Source of the DNA: Dirofilaria immitis
Lineage: Eukaryota > Nematoda > Chromadorea > Rhabditida > Onchocercidae
Assembly (NCBI GenBank): GCA_024305405.1
Contig: JAKNDB010000085.1
Span: 1,375,001-1,439,000 of the forward strand
Length of the DNA stretch: 64,000 nucleotides
Direction of reading: 5' to 3'
Shown: positions 39,791 to 61,257 of the stretch, one piece after another
Layout of the letters: every line of letters starts with the position of its first letter
Position numbering within the stretch: the first letter of the stretch is position 1
Position numbers and translations under genes: made by a program
The notes under the pieces: model-generated
Databases searched by the model: none
The model's input: only the letters and a program-made list of their open reading frames with translations
What the model was told of the DNA's origin: nothing

Positions 39791-40439
39791 ATAGATATCA
39801 ATTGTTTTTTTTTGAAAGCTTTGATAATAGCATGGTCATATGATTTTTTTTATCGATTCACATTTCTAGAATTATCATCTAAGATTGTGAATCTAAATTA
39901 GGAACTAAAATTTATTAAGAATTATACTTCCGTTTTATTAAATATTGATTATTTAATGCCGCCTTATTAAATATTGATTATTCAATTATATTTCCATTTT
40001 ATTAAATATCGATTATTCAGTGAAATTATATCTTTCGAATTGAGCATTTAGTTATCGATTTTTTTTGCAGCAAATTTACTTTTATGTTTTTTTAGCATTA
40101 TTTATTCCATAATTTTCTAGAAAGATGTATAGAATTGGGAGAATTTTGCTCTATATATCATATATGTTTATGCATGTTATTCGACTAAAATAGAATAAGT
40201 TGTATTAGTCGTAATATCTTATAGTATTATTTTCGATTCCTATATAATAATTATTAGTAATTTGATTTAATCACAGCGTAATTTATTAACGCACTTAGGT
40301 AATATTATTGCTTATCAACGCTTCATATAATTCATTTCACATCTTCTATCTGCTTATTGAATTTATCATTTATTTTAGAATTTTTGTATTTATGCATACT
40401 TTATATCTGCATACTCGACGTTGTTAATGCATAATTACA

Positions 40440-43400
40440 ATGGCGCAGAATATGTATCGAGTTGGAGGTAAAGCTTATTTTATGTCAATTATTCGAAAAT
40501 TATTAATAAATAGTAATTAATAATAAGTAATGATGATTAATAAGTAATGATAAATGATACAAATAATTAATGAAAGATGATTAATACATGATTTGACTTT
40601 TTTAGTATATGTATTCATTCTTTTAGACTTTGTATACTTCGAAATTTCAAGTGCGGCGCCGTATCAAGTGCGAAAAATTGAAGAACTGAATAAGGTAAGC
40701 AATATACTTGTTTATATTGTTTTACTAAATTAATTACTTAGTTAATCAATGATTGTTTTATCTTATCTTACAAATTTGCCTCAAGCAAGATTTAAAATAA
40801 ATGATCGTGTATAATAGTTTATTTTCTTTCCACTTTGTCGTCTTTGATTTTCTTTGCATTTTGTCACCTTTGCCGAAAGATGAATTTGAAAAATGAGTTC
40901 AAATTTCTTTTGTTTTTTTTCCTAGGTTAAGTCTGCTATGGTTTTCTGACTAGATCAATGCGTATTATCGGTAACGGAGAATATTATATATTTTAAATGT
41001 TTATGGTAATATTTGGAATTCGGTTATGATTTCAGACGCCATCAGGAAATGTTGAAGCAAAGGTGTCATGTTTTTGTCGAAGACGCGACTTACCTACATC
41101 ATTGCTTAAAGTAGCCGATCGAGCAGAAAGGGTCGGTAAGTAATGCCATATGCATAGCCAAATAAAAAAATAAGCATATAAAGCGACCACTTTGTTTTTC
41201 TTACTTTAAGTTTATTAAGTTTATTCTTTTCTTTTTTTTTTCAAGATAAGGTGATAAATACACGACGACGTCTTGTTGTTACACCATCTGCTCCTACTGG
41301 TGATGCAAGTGATGAATCGTCCGATGGAACGAAAAAGGTAACATATCTGAATTAATGATAATATTATGCCAAAATTTTTCAAATATTTTTTAACATTCAA
41401 ATAATCTAAGAAAGAGAATATTTGATAAAATCTCTTTCATTATATTTCGATATTGGAAACGATTTAGTAATTTTGACGGTCTGGGCATGGATTTACTATT
41501 GTGTCAGATATGTATTGCAAAATATTTCAGTAGCTGAAATTTTTGGATATAATATTATCCTCAGTTATTTAAAATTAATATGACAAGCAATGTTATTTTT
41601 ATGGCATTGCGACAATAATGTAATTAATTTGTACAGATGATGAAAGTTCGCCTGAAAATGGTCAACGAAGCAATCTGGAAGCTAAAGATGATAATATTTT
41701 AACAACTGATGCTCGTGAGGAGAGTGATTCACCAAAGCCTATGTGTGTAGATGCTGGTGATGAAGAAATGGAATCTGGGAATAAAGGTAATTTTATTCTA
41801 CTGCTGTTAAAAATGATGTATTTTAGTTGATGTTTTTGGTTTCACATTTTCGGAAGGTCTGCATTGCGAATGAAATTGAATCTCTTGGATCTGATTATTT
41901 TAGATACCAAGGAGGATGGTGAAAAGGATAAAGATAGAGAAAGGTCGAAGGAAGGTGGTTACGGTTTTGCAGGTCTTCCAAAAGGAGCGGAAAATTTGAC
42001 GCCAAAGGAAAGACATGTATTGAGGTAAACTATATTTGATGGATGAAGAAATGAATTAAGAATTTTACAAATTATCGGAATTTAAGAAATTTTTGTATTA
42101 AGGAATAGCATAAAATAAAATAGTTATTTGTTAAGATATGCTTTTGGAATGTTTAGATTCAATAATATGAGGCTTTTACTGGCAGAAAAAAATCATTTGA
42201 TTTTCAGACAGCATGAATTGTATCTTACTCGACAAATTGAAGCACTTCCGGCAACGCATATTCGTGGAAAATGCAATGTAACATTGCTAAGTGAAGTTGA
42301 AACTCCGGACATGTACTTAGATCGCGACGTAAGTTTTCAGAATTTTAAAAGAATATAAAGTCACAGCTTATGCTGAGATGATTTGTCATCTCTCTTTTTA
42401 TTTGTGAAATAGATTTCGAACGAATCATATTCCAGGATGCTTTCTTTTATTCATTGGTATTTGATCCAACAGCAATGACATTACTAGCTGATAAAGGTGA
42501 AATACGAGTTGGTGAAAAATATCAATGTGATGTACCTGATGATATGGCACCAGATGCTGTGGATGAAAACAAAGAGAATGGGTAAGTTTGAATGCAGTTT
42601 TTGATCATTCTAACAACCATGTCAATTATGCTATTCATTGTTTTATAAAAGGTAATGGAATATTTTGAGTGATCGACATATATTTTGATTTTGAGAAGTC
42701 TTCAGGAAACATCGTTGTGAATTTGGGGCGGAAAAGCTATGTATTGAGATATACATTTCCTGAAAACTCTAGAAACCGAATTTCGTATATTGTAAAGTCA
42801 TAGTTTAGAAATTTGGTAATTGCTGAAGATGATGATGATGACGAAACAGTTGTGACGACATCGAAGCGCGAATTTCTTGTTTATCATCCGCATCATAATT
42901 TAACAGATCGTGATATCGATCAATTTTTGATTGTTGCAAGGTATTATTTATTGATAATAATAAGAATTTATTTAAAAATTTCAAGAATTGAGTATATGTA
43001 GATTTGATTTCTAGAATTGAGTATATGTTTGTTTAATTTTTCTGATGCTGTCATCATTCTTGTAATATCTAGAGCGGTTGGAACATTTTCACGTGCGTTG
43101 GACACGTCATCTTCGATGAAACTACCTTCGTTACATATGACTGCAGCAGCTGCAAGTCGTGATGTTACTCTTTTTCATGCTATGGCTCTTTTACATCAAG
43201 CAAATTATGATATGGGACAAGTACGTATCAATTCTTTTAACCCAATATGGCGAAATTTTTTTACTGGATTTTAAAATTATCGATAACTACTAATTTGGAA
43301 GTATGATAGAAAAGCAGGAAGATGGCAGGCTAAAATGATTTATGACGAATATGATGGAATATTCGAAGACTTGTGCTTGGATAATAATTGATGTTCTAAA

Positions 43401-46400
43401 TAATGATGATTAATATTACTATTCAACTATTCAGTTTAGTCCGTCTTTGGATAAGGAGGTGTAATTGACTATGATTGAAAAAAAACCATTTTGTTTAATC
43501 CTTAGATGTTAAAATTGTTGGATTAAAGATTAACGAGTAATTATAATTATAAAATACTATAGACAAAATACTAGCAGTTAAGAAATGTATGATGAAGTTT
43601 TATCCATTTTATTATGATAAGGACGCTTAATATAATAATTTTCGATATAATATTTAGAAATAATTAAGATTATTTAACATGGAGCAGTATAAGAAACAAT
43701 CGTTTAAGAATCATATGTATAAAAAGAAAAGTTCTTAGGAAATTCTCGTTTAATGCAAAGCATTTAGTAGAATCATGATAATTTATGTATTAATCTCATT
43801 CAAACGAGTTGACTGACATGAAACGTAGTATTTGCAGCAAATTATCAAATTTCATATCATTTTTAGGTCTGTCTGTAATTAATGGAATACTAACTTTTTT
43901 AGGCAGTAAAGTACTTGGTACCTCCTCCTAGTAAACAACATTATCCGTTGGATGCAGACAAGACAACATCACATAACACGGTTAGCTTAGGTGGACCGAT
44001 ATTATGTCGTGATCAAATGGAAGAATGGTCAGCAGCGGAAGCCAATCTTTTCGAGGAAGCAGTAGAAAAATATGGGAAGGATTTCAGTGATATACGTGCC
44101 GATTATCTACCATGGAAATCAATGCGAGATATTGTTGAATATTATTACATGTGGAAAACAACAAATCGTTATGTTGAAGTTAAAAAAACAAAGCAGTTGA
44201 ACAAGAAAGCAAGTTAAAACAAGTATATATACCGAATTATAATAAGCCAAATCCAAATTTGGTTGGTCCACCAAACCCTAGCGGACAACCGATGAAAGGT
44301 ACATCAGCATGTGAAAGTTGTCAAGTGGACGAGTCAACTCAATGGTATGCATGGGGTCCAGCGCATCTGCAACTTCGTTTATGTAGTATTTGTTGGTCTC
44401 AGTGGAAAAAATATGGCGGATTGAAACGTGTTCATGAATATGGTATGTTATTTGTGTTTTGTTGATTTTTAACATTTTGATGTTTATATGAAAAAATTGT
44501 TACTGGAATATCTTTTGCAGGGAATTGCATTATATTAATAAAAATGTATTCTTTGTTAGTTTTTTCAACCTTCCATTTTTTCGTTCTTTAATTAGGAGAT
44601 AGAATTTGTAACGTGCAAGATTCTGCATTTCTCAAGACATTATTTCATAACTTTATTTTGATATTTTTCGATGCTGTTAATCAATATATTTACTTATTAT
44701 CCCATAACTGGAAAATACATTAAAATGACCACCAATTTTCATCATAGTAAGACAGAAATTGCGTGTTTAAAACAGATAATTACTACTTATCAATTGAAGC
44801 GTATCATGAATATATTATTTCCACAACAAAGTTTTTATGAAATTATGTTTATTAAACCTTAACCAGTTTTTTATCGAGGGATTCAGAATCTTATGATCTT
44901 GATGGTGCAACTGCGCAAGAATCAACATCACAACCTCAAGCGCAATCACAGAAACTAACATCTACAGTTGCTGCAGCTAATTTTATCAATCGAAATTCTG
45001 GACCAGTCGGTTCTGCTATTTCGGTAAGTAAAAAATGTTTAAACTGAACACTAACGTTTGTTTATTTCCATAATTATCCAGTAAAATTCTAAAAATTTTT
45101 TACTCGTTATCCTTAGGATTTTTAAAATTTCTCTTCATTTTTATTCCTTCCCATTTCTCTCCTTTCTACCTTGTTACTGGAATCAGGAATGGTAGATCAC
45201 AATAGATTTCAGAACAGTCAAAGGACTTATAAGTAAATTGAGTCGGACTGTTGGTCTGTGATCGATGATCCATGGTCGAATTGGCGGTAATCTAGAAGTT
45301 GAAATTTCTTTTATTTTAGGCAAGGAACGGAATTAATGGTCGTTCCGGTACTGGCCAAATATTAGGACGTCTGCCATCCAGTCATTCACAAGCACAGCAA
45401 AAATTGTCCGGAGGAGGGCACTCATCATCTGTGAAAACTCGCGTTGCATTTTATCTTAATACAACTTTATCAATGCGGATTGCTCGAAGGCTGGCACCAA
45501 AATCGTTATTCAATATTCGGCGTTCCGCACGACGTCCTTTTCTACCCATAAATGGACATGCGATTAAGCAATACTGTTGGTCACTTCATTGAGCCCTAAA
45601 ATAGTTCTATAAGTTATATAAAAGTAGTTCTATAATTTGTTCATTTATTCAATAATATAATGACATCAAGAAATAATATTGTAGCTACTTACTTAGGTTC
45701 AGATCTTTGAAAATAATTCAAAATTGAAAAATTTATCTTCTTTATGAATACTTGATATGCTGTCGAATATGAAACGTATGGTCTAACTTTTTCGAAACTT
45801 TGATCGATACATTAGCATTATGGAATTCTTAGTTATTCGAAGTCTTTTAAGATATATTAATTGTCATTTGAATGAAAATTAATGTTCCATTTCCGGAATT
45901 TTGATTAATTTTTGGAGAATTTTTATTATTACATTGGTTCAATCATTTAGGCACAACTCGACAACCGTATGAAATAATTCGTGCAGCAAAGCAAATTAAA
46001 GCCAATAAACTTCCTGATGCACTTATTGCTCAAATAGCCTCATCAATCATTGCTTCCAGTGCACAATTTGCTCAGATGGGAAATACAATGTCGAACATTC
46101 AAAAACGGCATGGAAATGACAAAGGAGGACCACCGATCAAAAGACAGGTTCCATCATCTTGAACTTATTTCCTTTTCGTTCGTTTCACAGCTTCCTCAAG
46201 TTTGAAGTTTCGACATTTTGAATGATATTCTCGATTTTCCAGCTGTTTAAATCGAATTTTCCCCATATTTTTAATTTTTTTAATTGCCTTCTAGCATGGT
46301 TCTTTTTTTTTCTTAGAATGGACGATTAAACATGCGTGCACAAGTATAAATGCACTCAAACACGCATTTGTTGAAATTAATTATTCAGTTTGTTCATTTT

Positions 46401-49175
46401 TTCACGCCATCGCACAATTAATTTGATTTTTTTTGGCAAATGTAGTTTATGTTGAAACCACAAAGATTTTATGTACGCGAAATTTTACGATTTTTCATTT
46501 TATGCGCTGCTGTGATCTAAGAAGAGTGAAAATGATCTTAGATTTCTTTTACAGTAGTTTGGCTTCTTTTTTGACATGTGGTGTCGTGAAGAGAAAGTTT
46601 GGAATTGAAATAAGTAGGGATCTTAAATCATTTTTTCATTCACTTAGCTTAGCTATTATTTGGCAACGTGTGTGCCAAGATATTTAGCAGGATGTCGTTA
46701 TTAAATAAGTTATTAAATCTAAGATTTTAGTATATTAAATCTTCACTGTTAGTAATTGATTGGAACAATTCTAAGGAATATATCAAACGATAAAAATTGT
46801 TTTAATCGAGTTTCAATTATTTTCTGGAATGTAATATCCAATAGGGATAATATCTGGGATATAAAAAGCGGTAGGTGGTTTTATCGCTTCATTTTACCGA
46901 CTTCTTTTCTTTTTTTTTTTCATTTTGAAGCAGAAAATGAAATATTCAAGTAAATTTCGAAATGATTTCCAAAAATTGTGTTGAAGAGAATCAAATGGAA
47001 ATTGGGGATCAGGAATTAAAATGAAATTTTCTTTTTTTCGAATAGCCTTTTATTGATTGACGTTTAAAAAATAAATGAATTCAATGCAGAAGTGTAATTA
47101 TTGATTTTAAGCGAAATATAATCGATAGTTAAAATTCTGAGAAGATTGTATGATTAAATTTTTTTTAACTTCATATATATAGAATCTTCTTAATTGATAG
47201 CAGCGCTGTATGCTTCTGCATGCAACAGATATACTAGCATGCGTAGATTCATAGTCTTGTTCTAGATGTAAAGCTTTGTCGATATTCTGCAAAGGATGAT
47301 GGATATCGATGAAAGAATAAGTTGTTAAAATGTCATACACCGATTTGATAAATTTTAGTTTTTCTGAGTTTTCGTTTTCTTTTCTCATTGCAGCATTTGC
47401 AACAAACGGTAGCGCAAACGCAGCAGCAAAATGCCATTCATCTGGTGAGTACCGGAACCATTGGTACCGCTCATGCTCATTACCATCATCCTACAGTGGT
47501 ACCAATTACAACACATGGCGTAACACCGCCACCGTCGCTACCAACAACAGCAATATCAGCACCATCATTACCACCTCCGCCACCACCACCATCATTACCA
47601 CCACCGCCACCACCACCATCACTACCATCACTTCCACCAACACAACCATTACAATCACCATTGCAATCACAAATGGCTGCAGTTCATTCTGGTGCACATA
47701 TTAGCAGCACAACTGTTACTAAACCGTCATTAAATCCAAATAAATTTGTTTGCACCACCATTCGTAATCAGCAATCACACATAGGTCATGTCACGGGTGC
47801 TGCAACAGTAACTGCAATGCATAATTTTGCACATGAAGCAAATAAGCCAGTAGCTGCAGTAACACCACTATCACTTCCTACTTCTGTTCTTGTACCACCA
47901 ACTATTGCTACTGTTAATCCGGCACTTTTTGCTGCAACAATACAGCAACAACAACAACAACAACAACAAGTACAACAGCTACAGGCAGTGGCAACAAATG
48001 CACGAACATCAACAACCACTTCGGCACCACAATCGCAAATTCCGCAACCAGCACTTCTGATTGGTATCGATACGATAACACACGATAAAAAACTGCTACA
48101 GCAACCGGTTCCGTATTGGCAACCGTGGGTACTTCCAGAAAGAAAAATTTTCAACCGGATAGTCGATGGAGTGGTTTGGATGAGAAGCTTTTATTCCTCG
48201 CTGGACCACGATTAAAGTAAGTATAATATGTAAGTCTGGTAGAAAGTAATTGATATAATAGTGAAATTGTTTATGGGTAAATCGAGAGTATCATATAATT
48301 AAGTTACATCAAGACTAATCATAGTACAATTTTTGAAAATTCAGGCAATTTTTTGAAGCTGATGGTGGATATTTGAAAAAAAAATTGTCCAAGAATTGGG
48401 TAAACAACATTCGGACTACACTTTAAAATTTCATCAGTATCATAGCAAAAGGGATAAGTGAGCGTAAGATGATAAAACTGTGATAGATGCTTGGAAATAT
48501 TTATTAATCATATTGGTTCCCAGAGCACTTCTTATGCATGCCTTTTTCATCGGTATATTGTTCTTTAAAAAAAAAAAAGAAAAAAAAAGAACTTTGTGGA
48601 TTACATTTTGAAGCCTTCTGGAGAATCTAATTATAAAAGATTTTGGAGTATTAGCTTTATGCATGTTGCACATTTCTCATCATTATTTATGACTGTAATT
48701 TGGATATTTATTCAATTCTGACGAAACTGCGAATGTTGACACGGCTGTACAGTAGATTCACTATCAATTATCATGTTACAAATTACGATACTATTACTGA
48801 TTCAATTATTCAATTTTAAACAGCGAGTACATGACGGGGTTTTTCTCGACTTAATTTTGCGTTTTTGTTTATCGGTTTCATCCAATTCTTATTATTTTCG
48901 TCAATCAAGCAAGTTTTTGCGCTATTGCGAAATAATCTCTGTATGAAATTTAAAATAAAAGAATTGAATTTCAAGCTATAATATACATTAATTATTAAGA
49001 GAGGAGCATTTACTTATTTTTTCTATCACTCTTTCACTTTATTTTCTTTTCTTTCAGAATATTACGTAGACGAATTTGTCCGAAGAAAATTGGCCGACGT
49101 ATCGCGTTGCATCCATGTCGAAGTAGTGATTTTGTTATTAAACATTGGCCTAATTTGCAGGGTTTTTTCATTTGA
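40440..49175 (+). CDS. lin-40: MTA/LIN-40 NuRD subunit (BAH-ELM2-SANT-GATA), 16 exons
   Basis: Metastasis-associated protein that scaffolds histone deacetylase in the nuclear NuRD repressor. Exons: 40440-40467, 40627-40694, 41036-41135, 41246-41337, 41637-41786, 41904-42024, 42208-42328, 42436-42581, 42809-42940, 43073-43220, 43903-44442, 44887-45023, 45320-45575, 45951-46147, 47394-48216, 49058-49175. It opens [15 protein letters not shown] (BAH domain), then ELM2 ([30 protein letters not shown]), SANT ([35 protein letters not shown], about residues 408-460) and a GATA-type finger (Cys506, Cys509, Cys530, Cys533). The MTA core [29 protein letters not shown] follows. Exon 15 adds a tail rich in Pro, Gln and His with a CAA-encoded Gln run. 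One base is missing in runs at 41332-41336, 44182-44188 and 48143-48147; with these restored the total is exactly 1060 codons. egl-27 paralogues are the main alternative. Confidence 0.95.
47540..47645 (+). repeat. Proline-coding CCA/CCG repeats in lin-40 exon 15
   Basis: Two imperfect copies of a block encoding [11 protein letters not shown] lie back to back in the coding frame. The block is low complexity but in frame and free of stops, so it is expressed protein, not an intron. Confidence 0.8.
47941..47982 (+). repeat. Glutamine-coding CAA run in lin-40 exon 15
   Basis: A run of CAA/CAG codons encodes nine glutamines and then VQQLQ. The opposite strand gives a Cys-rich frame that is only a shadow. 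Confidence 0.85.
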
Positions 49176-52100
49176 TATAGGCTATATGCTACATAGCATA
49201 TGATTTTTGAGTAAATAAGACCATCAAATTTATGAGATGATTTTAATTTGAATCTTTACTGAACTTTTAATTTAAATTAGTTTATGCTATGAATTTGATC
49301 ATTTTTAACAAATGTTCCTGTGGTATGTTGTTGTATGCTTTTAATTTTCTCATTATATGTGTGTATGTATGTTACCTGTGGGTATGACATGGTGTGAGCG
49401 TGTATGTGAACGTACGTGTGCGTGAAAGATGTGCATGTATTTGTGCGTGTTTTTCACTATTCTCATTTTCTATAACAAAAAAATTTCAAAGAATAAGTAT
49501 TCCAATTTCTTGTGATTACACATTAATAAAACTATACGTAATGTTTGTAATGTTTCAATATCAAAATGGCTTGATTAGTAAATAATTTTAAAGAACCTTA
49601 ATTTATCTTACAAATTTCAATGAAATATTGAAGCAAATTGTTTTAAAATTATTTTAAAAAATTCATCGATATGTGTTACAAATATTATTTGGATGAAACA
49701 GCGAAATAATATTCATGACTAAATTGAATTTTTCCGATTTGATAATCAAATTTTCAGCTGGTTAAAAGTGATAGTTTTAATTTAAATATTGCAATCAATT
49801 TATAAAACTGTCATTTTTAATATTCTATTTATATCCTTTGTTCTTTTTTTTGTACAATCATTCTTTTGTATGTTCGTTTTTGTTTCATTCTTTTTTCCTC
49901 TTGTCTTTGAAATATTGTATTTTTCAGGGAATTTTTAACACATTATATACAATTTTTCTTTGTTTACTAACTTCCAAATTTGAAAATTTCTTTTTCTTTA
50001 TTCCAAATTTTGATTGGTGCATTCTTTCTAATCATATTTATTCTTTTGATTAAAATGATTAATTTTTATCCTTTTTTTCTCTTGTTTCCTATGTATTCGG
50101 AAAAAGCGAAAGAATGGTTTTTTTATCGATAGATATTTTGATGAATTTCCTACAGTCTATTCAATTTTTTTTTTTGTTTGTTATATTATATTTCGGGCAC
50201 TAATTTTATTGTTGTATGTTGATGTATCGTTGTTTTATTTTTATCATTTAATATAGCAGAAAAAAATATATATTACTTTGAATTATAATTTATACATCAT
50301 CAGCTTGAAATATAATTTTCATCTATAGGAGATTGTTGTAATTTTTTCCGATACATTCATTAAATAACCTAATGAGTAATGTTTTGGCATACAGTTTCAT
50401 CAAATAATATAAATTAATTACAAGTATTATTAATCAAGTTCAGTTACAAGCAATGCTTGTAATATTATCGAATTTTCTTTTTTCTCTCTCAAAAATTATC
50501 ATTGCTTTCACAATTTATCACTTAGTTGTGGTGAACAGTATGTATATTTCATTGGCTATAATATTTTAAAGCTAAGTTAAAAATTATCTTCAATACTTTT
50601 TTATTTTTATTTAAAAAAATTTTTTTTACATAAAATTGCTTGTTATTTTTTTACGTCACATTTATTTATTTATTTTTTTGAAGAATAGAAATTTTCCAAA
50701 TTTCATTTATCAAACAATTTATAATATATGCAATTTTTTTTTATTTTTTTAATAGCTCTATTTCCAAATATATTTAATTCTTGCAAAAATTATTAAAGCA
50801 ATGGTAAATTGAACATTTGCCATATTTTCAAATATATTCAATTTAAAACATTTTTGCAGTACTTTTTTGATTATATAATACAATTATCTTCAATATATAC
50901 TTTGATATTCCTAAAAATTAACATTTCTCATTTAATTAATAAAATTTTACCAATCAATAATTTTTTATCTTTGCACAATCGCGATTCTTTTAAAAATCTT
51001 TTATTATTTTCAATATTCTTTCATCATTTTGCTTAAATTAATTAATTCATAAAATTAAATAATAATAATAATAATAATAGAATTTATGATACATAATTAC
51101 AAATACGATTTATAAATAATAATTACATTAATTACAAAAATAATTTCATCCTAATTCATAACGATAAAATTAATGAATTGTTAAGATTTTTTCAATACCA
51201 CCTGAATCATACCATTTGAAACAATTCGAATAATTCCATATAAGCATTAGTTGTTTGATATTTTAGTTTAAAATTTTCTGATTTTATAATTTCAATTTTT
51301 AATCGTTTTAATGAAACAAAACAAAAGAATTTAGGCTTAGACTTAAGCAACAAAAAAAAAATTGGAAAAAAATTATGTAAAATAATGAGCATAGAGTATT
51401 ATTATGGTTTATTGTTTGTTATAAATCATAATCCTAAATACAATACATACATATATTAAAAAAAATTGATGTAATGTTTATTTCTATTTACAATGAATTT
51501 TATTTTGCATGGAATTTGTATTACTCGAATAACAAACTATAATTATATCATTCAAATGCTATTATTAGAATTTTTTCTATTAAGAGAAAATTTCAATGTA
51601 TGAGAAAATCGTATGCATCCCGAGAGAGAGAGAGAGAAAATGAGAAATGAGAAATAATATGGAAGGCTGTAATGATTTAAAAATAATAGTAATAATAAAT
51701 CAATATATCAGATGAAATATTATAATGATTTAAGAAATATAAATAAATTATCACATGATTACAATATGATTTGATTTCAGCGAAATTTCGGCGAAAATTA
51801 CTTCTATGATTTCGGCTAAAAAGATATTTCTATAAATTTCGGTGGCAAAAAAAAAAAAAGGAAATAAAATGTTTCAAAATAAAATATCAATTTAGAATTT
51901 ATATTTTAGATAATACTAAAATTATAAAGCATGAAATAAGATAAGTTTCTTTTTATCTAAGAAAATATTTAATTATTATTTAAGAGAAATTAATTAGGAA
52001 AAAGGTAGGAAAAAAATTCTTTTAATTTATGATTATTTATGGAAACAATTAAATTAAAAATGAAAATAATTTGTTTTTTTCTTTTTGTTTTGCTTTATTT

Positions 52101-52875
52101 TACAAATCATACAATTAGCATAATTAAAAATTTGAAAATGTTTGAAAAGAAAAGAAGAAATTTCCATCATAATCCGCTTTTCGGTGATATTCTTCGATTT
52201 CGTATATTCTGAAGGATTATTTTTATAAAAATTTTCAAATAAATTTAATAATAAAATAGAAGATAATATATATTTAATTATTACTATTATGAAAATAATT
52301 GTAGGAATAAAAATTTATCATTTGAATAAATCAATATAATACGAATTGAGAATATTTCATTTGCCATTATATATGTTTGTTCATCTTTAGGCATTTTCAT
52401 TTTTGTCATATGTAGAATTTATAATGATAAAATAAATTGAAAATTAATCGTAATAAAAAAAAATAAAAAAGATAGCAAAATATTGATGATATTTATTTGC
52501 CATTTTTATATTGTAATTAATTATACCTAAAATAATACAAGTATTACTATAATTAATTTAAATTATTTAATTTTGTTTTTTTTTCATTCTTAAAATATAT
52601 TTGATTGACGAAAAAATTTTCTGATAATTTTTCTTTTTTTTTTTTGAATAAAAAAATAAACAAATACAAAAATTGATATTTTTAATAATTCATTTACAGT
52701 AATTATTTTTATCAACAAAAATTCTAAATCACAAAAAATATTAAAAATTATCATTATAATTGTAAAATAAATAAATGAATAAACAAATAAATAAATAAAT
52801 AAGTCAATAAATAAATATACATGCATATAGGCTGTTGATTTTTACATATTTCTAACAAACTTTAAATATGTTTTT
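49176..52875. other. AT-rich intergenic region between convergent lin-40 and receptor gene
   Basis: No gene recognised. It includes the lin-40 3' flank, a TG-rich low-complexity stretch (about 49355-49460), a short GA run near 51625 and many homopolymers. Frames at 49838-50053, 50809-51036 and 52590-52826 are Phe/Ile/Leu-rich chance readings. Confidence 0.6.
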
Positions 52876-58799
<5,924 letters not shown>

Positions 58800-58989
58800 C
58801 TAAATAAATATAAACAAGATAACTAAAATAATCATTGAAATTATCAATAAGAGAGTATTTTCCATGTAAGCATACAATGATAGTTTTTTTCTAAGTTTAA
58901 TTATGTTACCATCTATTATTATTGTTATTTATTTTTATTACTTTTGTTTAGTATTAGTATTACTATTGATTATTTCTGCTGTTATATTA

Positions 58990-59255
<266 letters not shown>

Positions 59256-60681
59256 CAACATTCATCAAATATCATATCAGATAACAATCATAATTTAACT
59301 TAATAGAATGCATCTAAGTCAGAGTTCATCTATTCTTTGATGATGATCAAATAAAATTATATACATAAAAATTCGAATTTGAAAATTTCAAAATATTTAA
59401 AAAAAAAAGAAAAACAAAGCAAATCTTTAAGAAATATCTATAGATGTTGAGTGAAATAGACAGTAACAAAAATGATAACGATCACTTTTATCATATTTTT
59501 CAAATTTTGACTTATCAAAGTTTGAAAAATCAATAATTAGTCAATTTTCTAAGTGTTGAAAGAATATCGATGATAAGTGCAATAAGAAATTAAATAAAAA
59601 ATGAAATGATTTCGTTTCTAAGTATAATACAAAATATATTCCATGAAATAAAATTAATAGTTTCAAACGAATAAGATATATTGAATAATAAAATGAAATA
59701 TTTTATTATTTTCAGTTAAAAAAAAAAAAAAAAACCTTAATAATAAAAATGATTAGTTGAAAATAGCAACGTTAATTTATTTGTATTGATTATATTTATT
59801 TATGATTTGTTTAAAGCATTTTCAGAATATTTTCTTATCAATTTACTTCAATCAGACTACTCATTTTCAAATTGTATTTTCATATTATTTACGATTATTA
59901 GATTAAATGAACAATGAGCAACCTAATCCTATTAAATAATTATATAAAAATATTGAAAAACTTTCATACTTTCATAATTTATATATTTCATGCTAATAAT
60001 ATTTAATGATAATAATTATTACTTAAAAGTATAAAATAGAAAATCTTGCAATTTTACTAATTTATCTCTGATTTAACATCGAAAGAGCAAAGTTTGAAAA
60101 ATTAATTTAAAAATATCCGATAAAATAGCGTAGTAAAATAGTATAATTTTTTTTTTTTTTTTCATTTTGTTTGATTCTTTATTTCTTCATTAAATTACAA
60201 TCTTTTCCTATTTTTATTTTTCTTTTTCCATTTAATTTTCCTTTTAAATTAAAAAAATATTTCTCGTTGTATTCGAAATTACTTCTATCCGATAATTAAC
60301 TTCAAATGTTAGCATGCAAAGAATATTCTGATTAAATTCAGCATATTCTACTATTAATTTATATCAGTGAATTTAAAATAAGTAATAAATGCATCTTTAA
60401 AAATTAATTTCTAATTTACATATTTTAAAAGATATAAATGTAAGATTAAAATTTAAAAAAACTAATATATGTAATAATGTGATGAAATAAAATTATTAAA
60501 ATTTATTGAAACATACGATAATCATGAAAATGAAATTTATTTAAAAATATGTCAATATTGATAATAATGCAATTAGTGAATATAATTTTTGAATTGATAT
60601 ATTATTATTAGTATTGATGAAATCTTTCTTTTTTTTCTTGAATTTATTCAAATTATTTAATTTTACTATAATTATAAATAA

Positions 60682-60868
<187 letters not shown>

Positions 60869-61111
60869 ATTGAACGATATGAAGAAATAAAACATTTTTC
60901 GTTAATTTTTTTCCAGAATATTTTCAATATTTATATTTTCATATTTAATTCGTTTTTTTTTGCATTATCAATTTTTGATACTACTAATTATGATTATAAT
61001 TTGTGGGAAATTTATAATAAAGTAAATGATTTTCAAGTTATCATTTAATACGGTAAATACAGTAAAAATATTCAATGTTAGTGAGAATTTTAATTGTTAA
61101 TTATTTAATTG

Positions 61112-61257
61112 GAGTAATTGAATTCTTAATGTTAATGAAAAATATTGATTGAGTATTAATAAAGCATACTAAAAATTATTAGTCGAGTAATTTAATTCTT
61201 AATGTTAATGAAAAATATTGATTGAAAATTAGTAAAGCATAATAATTGATTAATTCA
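61112..61257. repeat. 73-bp tandem duplication
   Basis: GAGTAATTGAATTCTTAATG then TTAATGAAAAATATTGATTGA and TAAAGCAT appear at about 61112 and again at about 61185 with few differences. Confidence 0.8.

Larger units (their letters stand above)
35775..40439. other. Repeat-rich intergenic region between cogc-7 and lin-40
   Basis: No gene recognised. It holds a pair of palindromic TGACGTCA sites (37025-37054), a diverged 29-bp minisatellite (37205-37730), CATA/CACA and AT microsatellites (38065-38530) and an irregular repeat containing ATAATGTCGCA (39537-39790). Long minus-strand frames at 37833-38335 are only translations of the CATA repeat. The lin-40 promoter should lie at the right end. Confidence 0.6.

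Noticed and set aside
47506..48154. Antisense Val- and Cys-rich frames opposite lin-40 exon 15
   Set aside because: Shadows of the in-frame Pro/Gln-coding exon on the plus strand.
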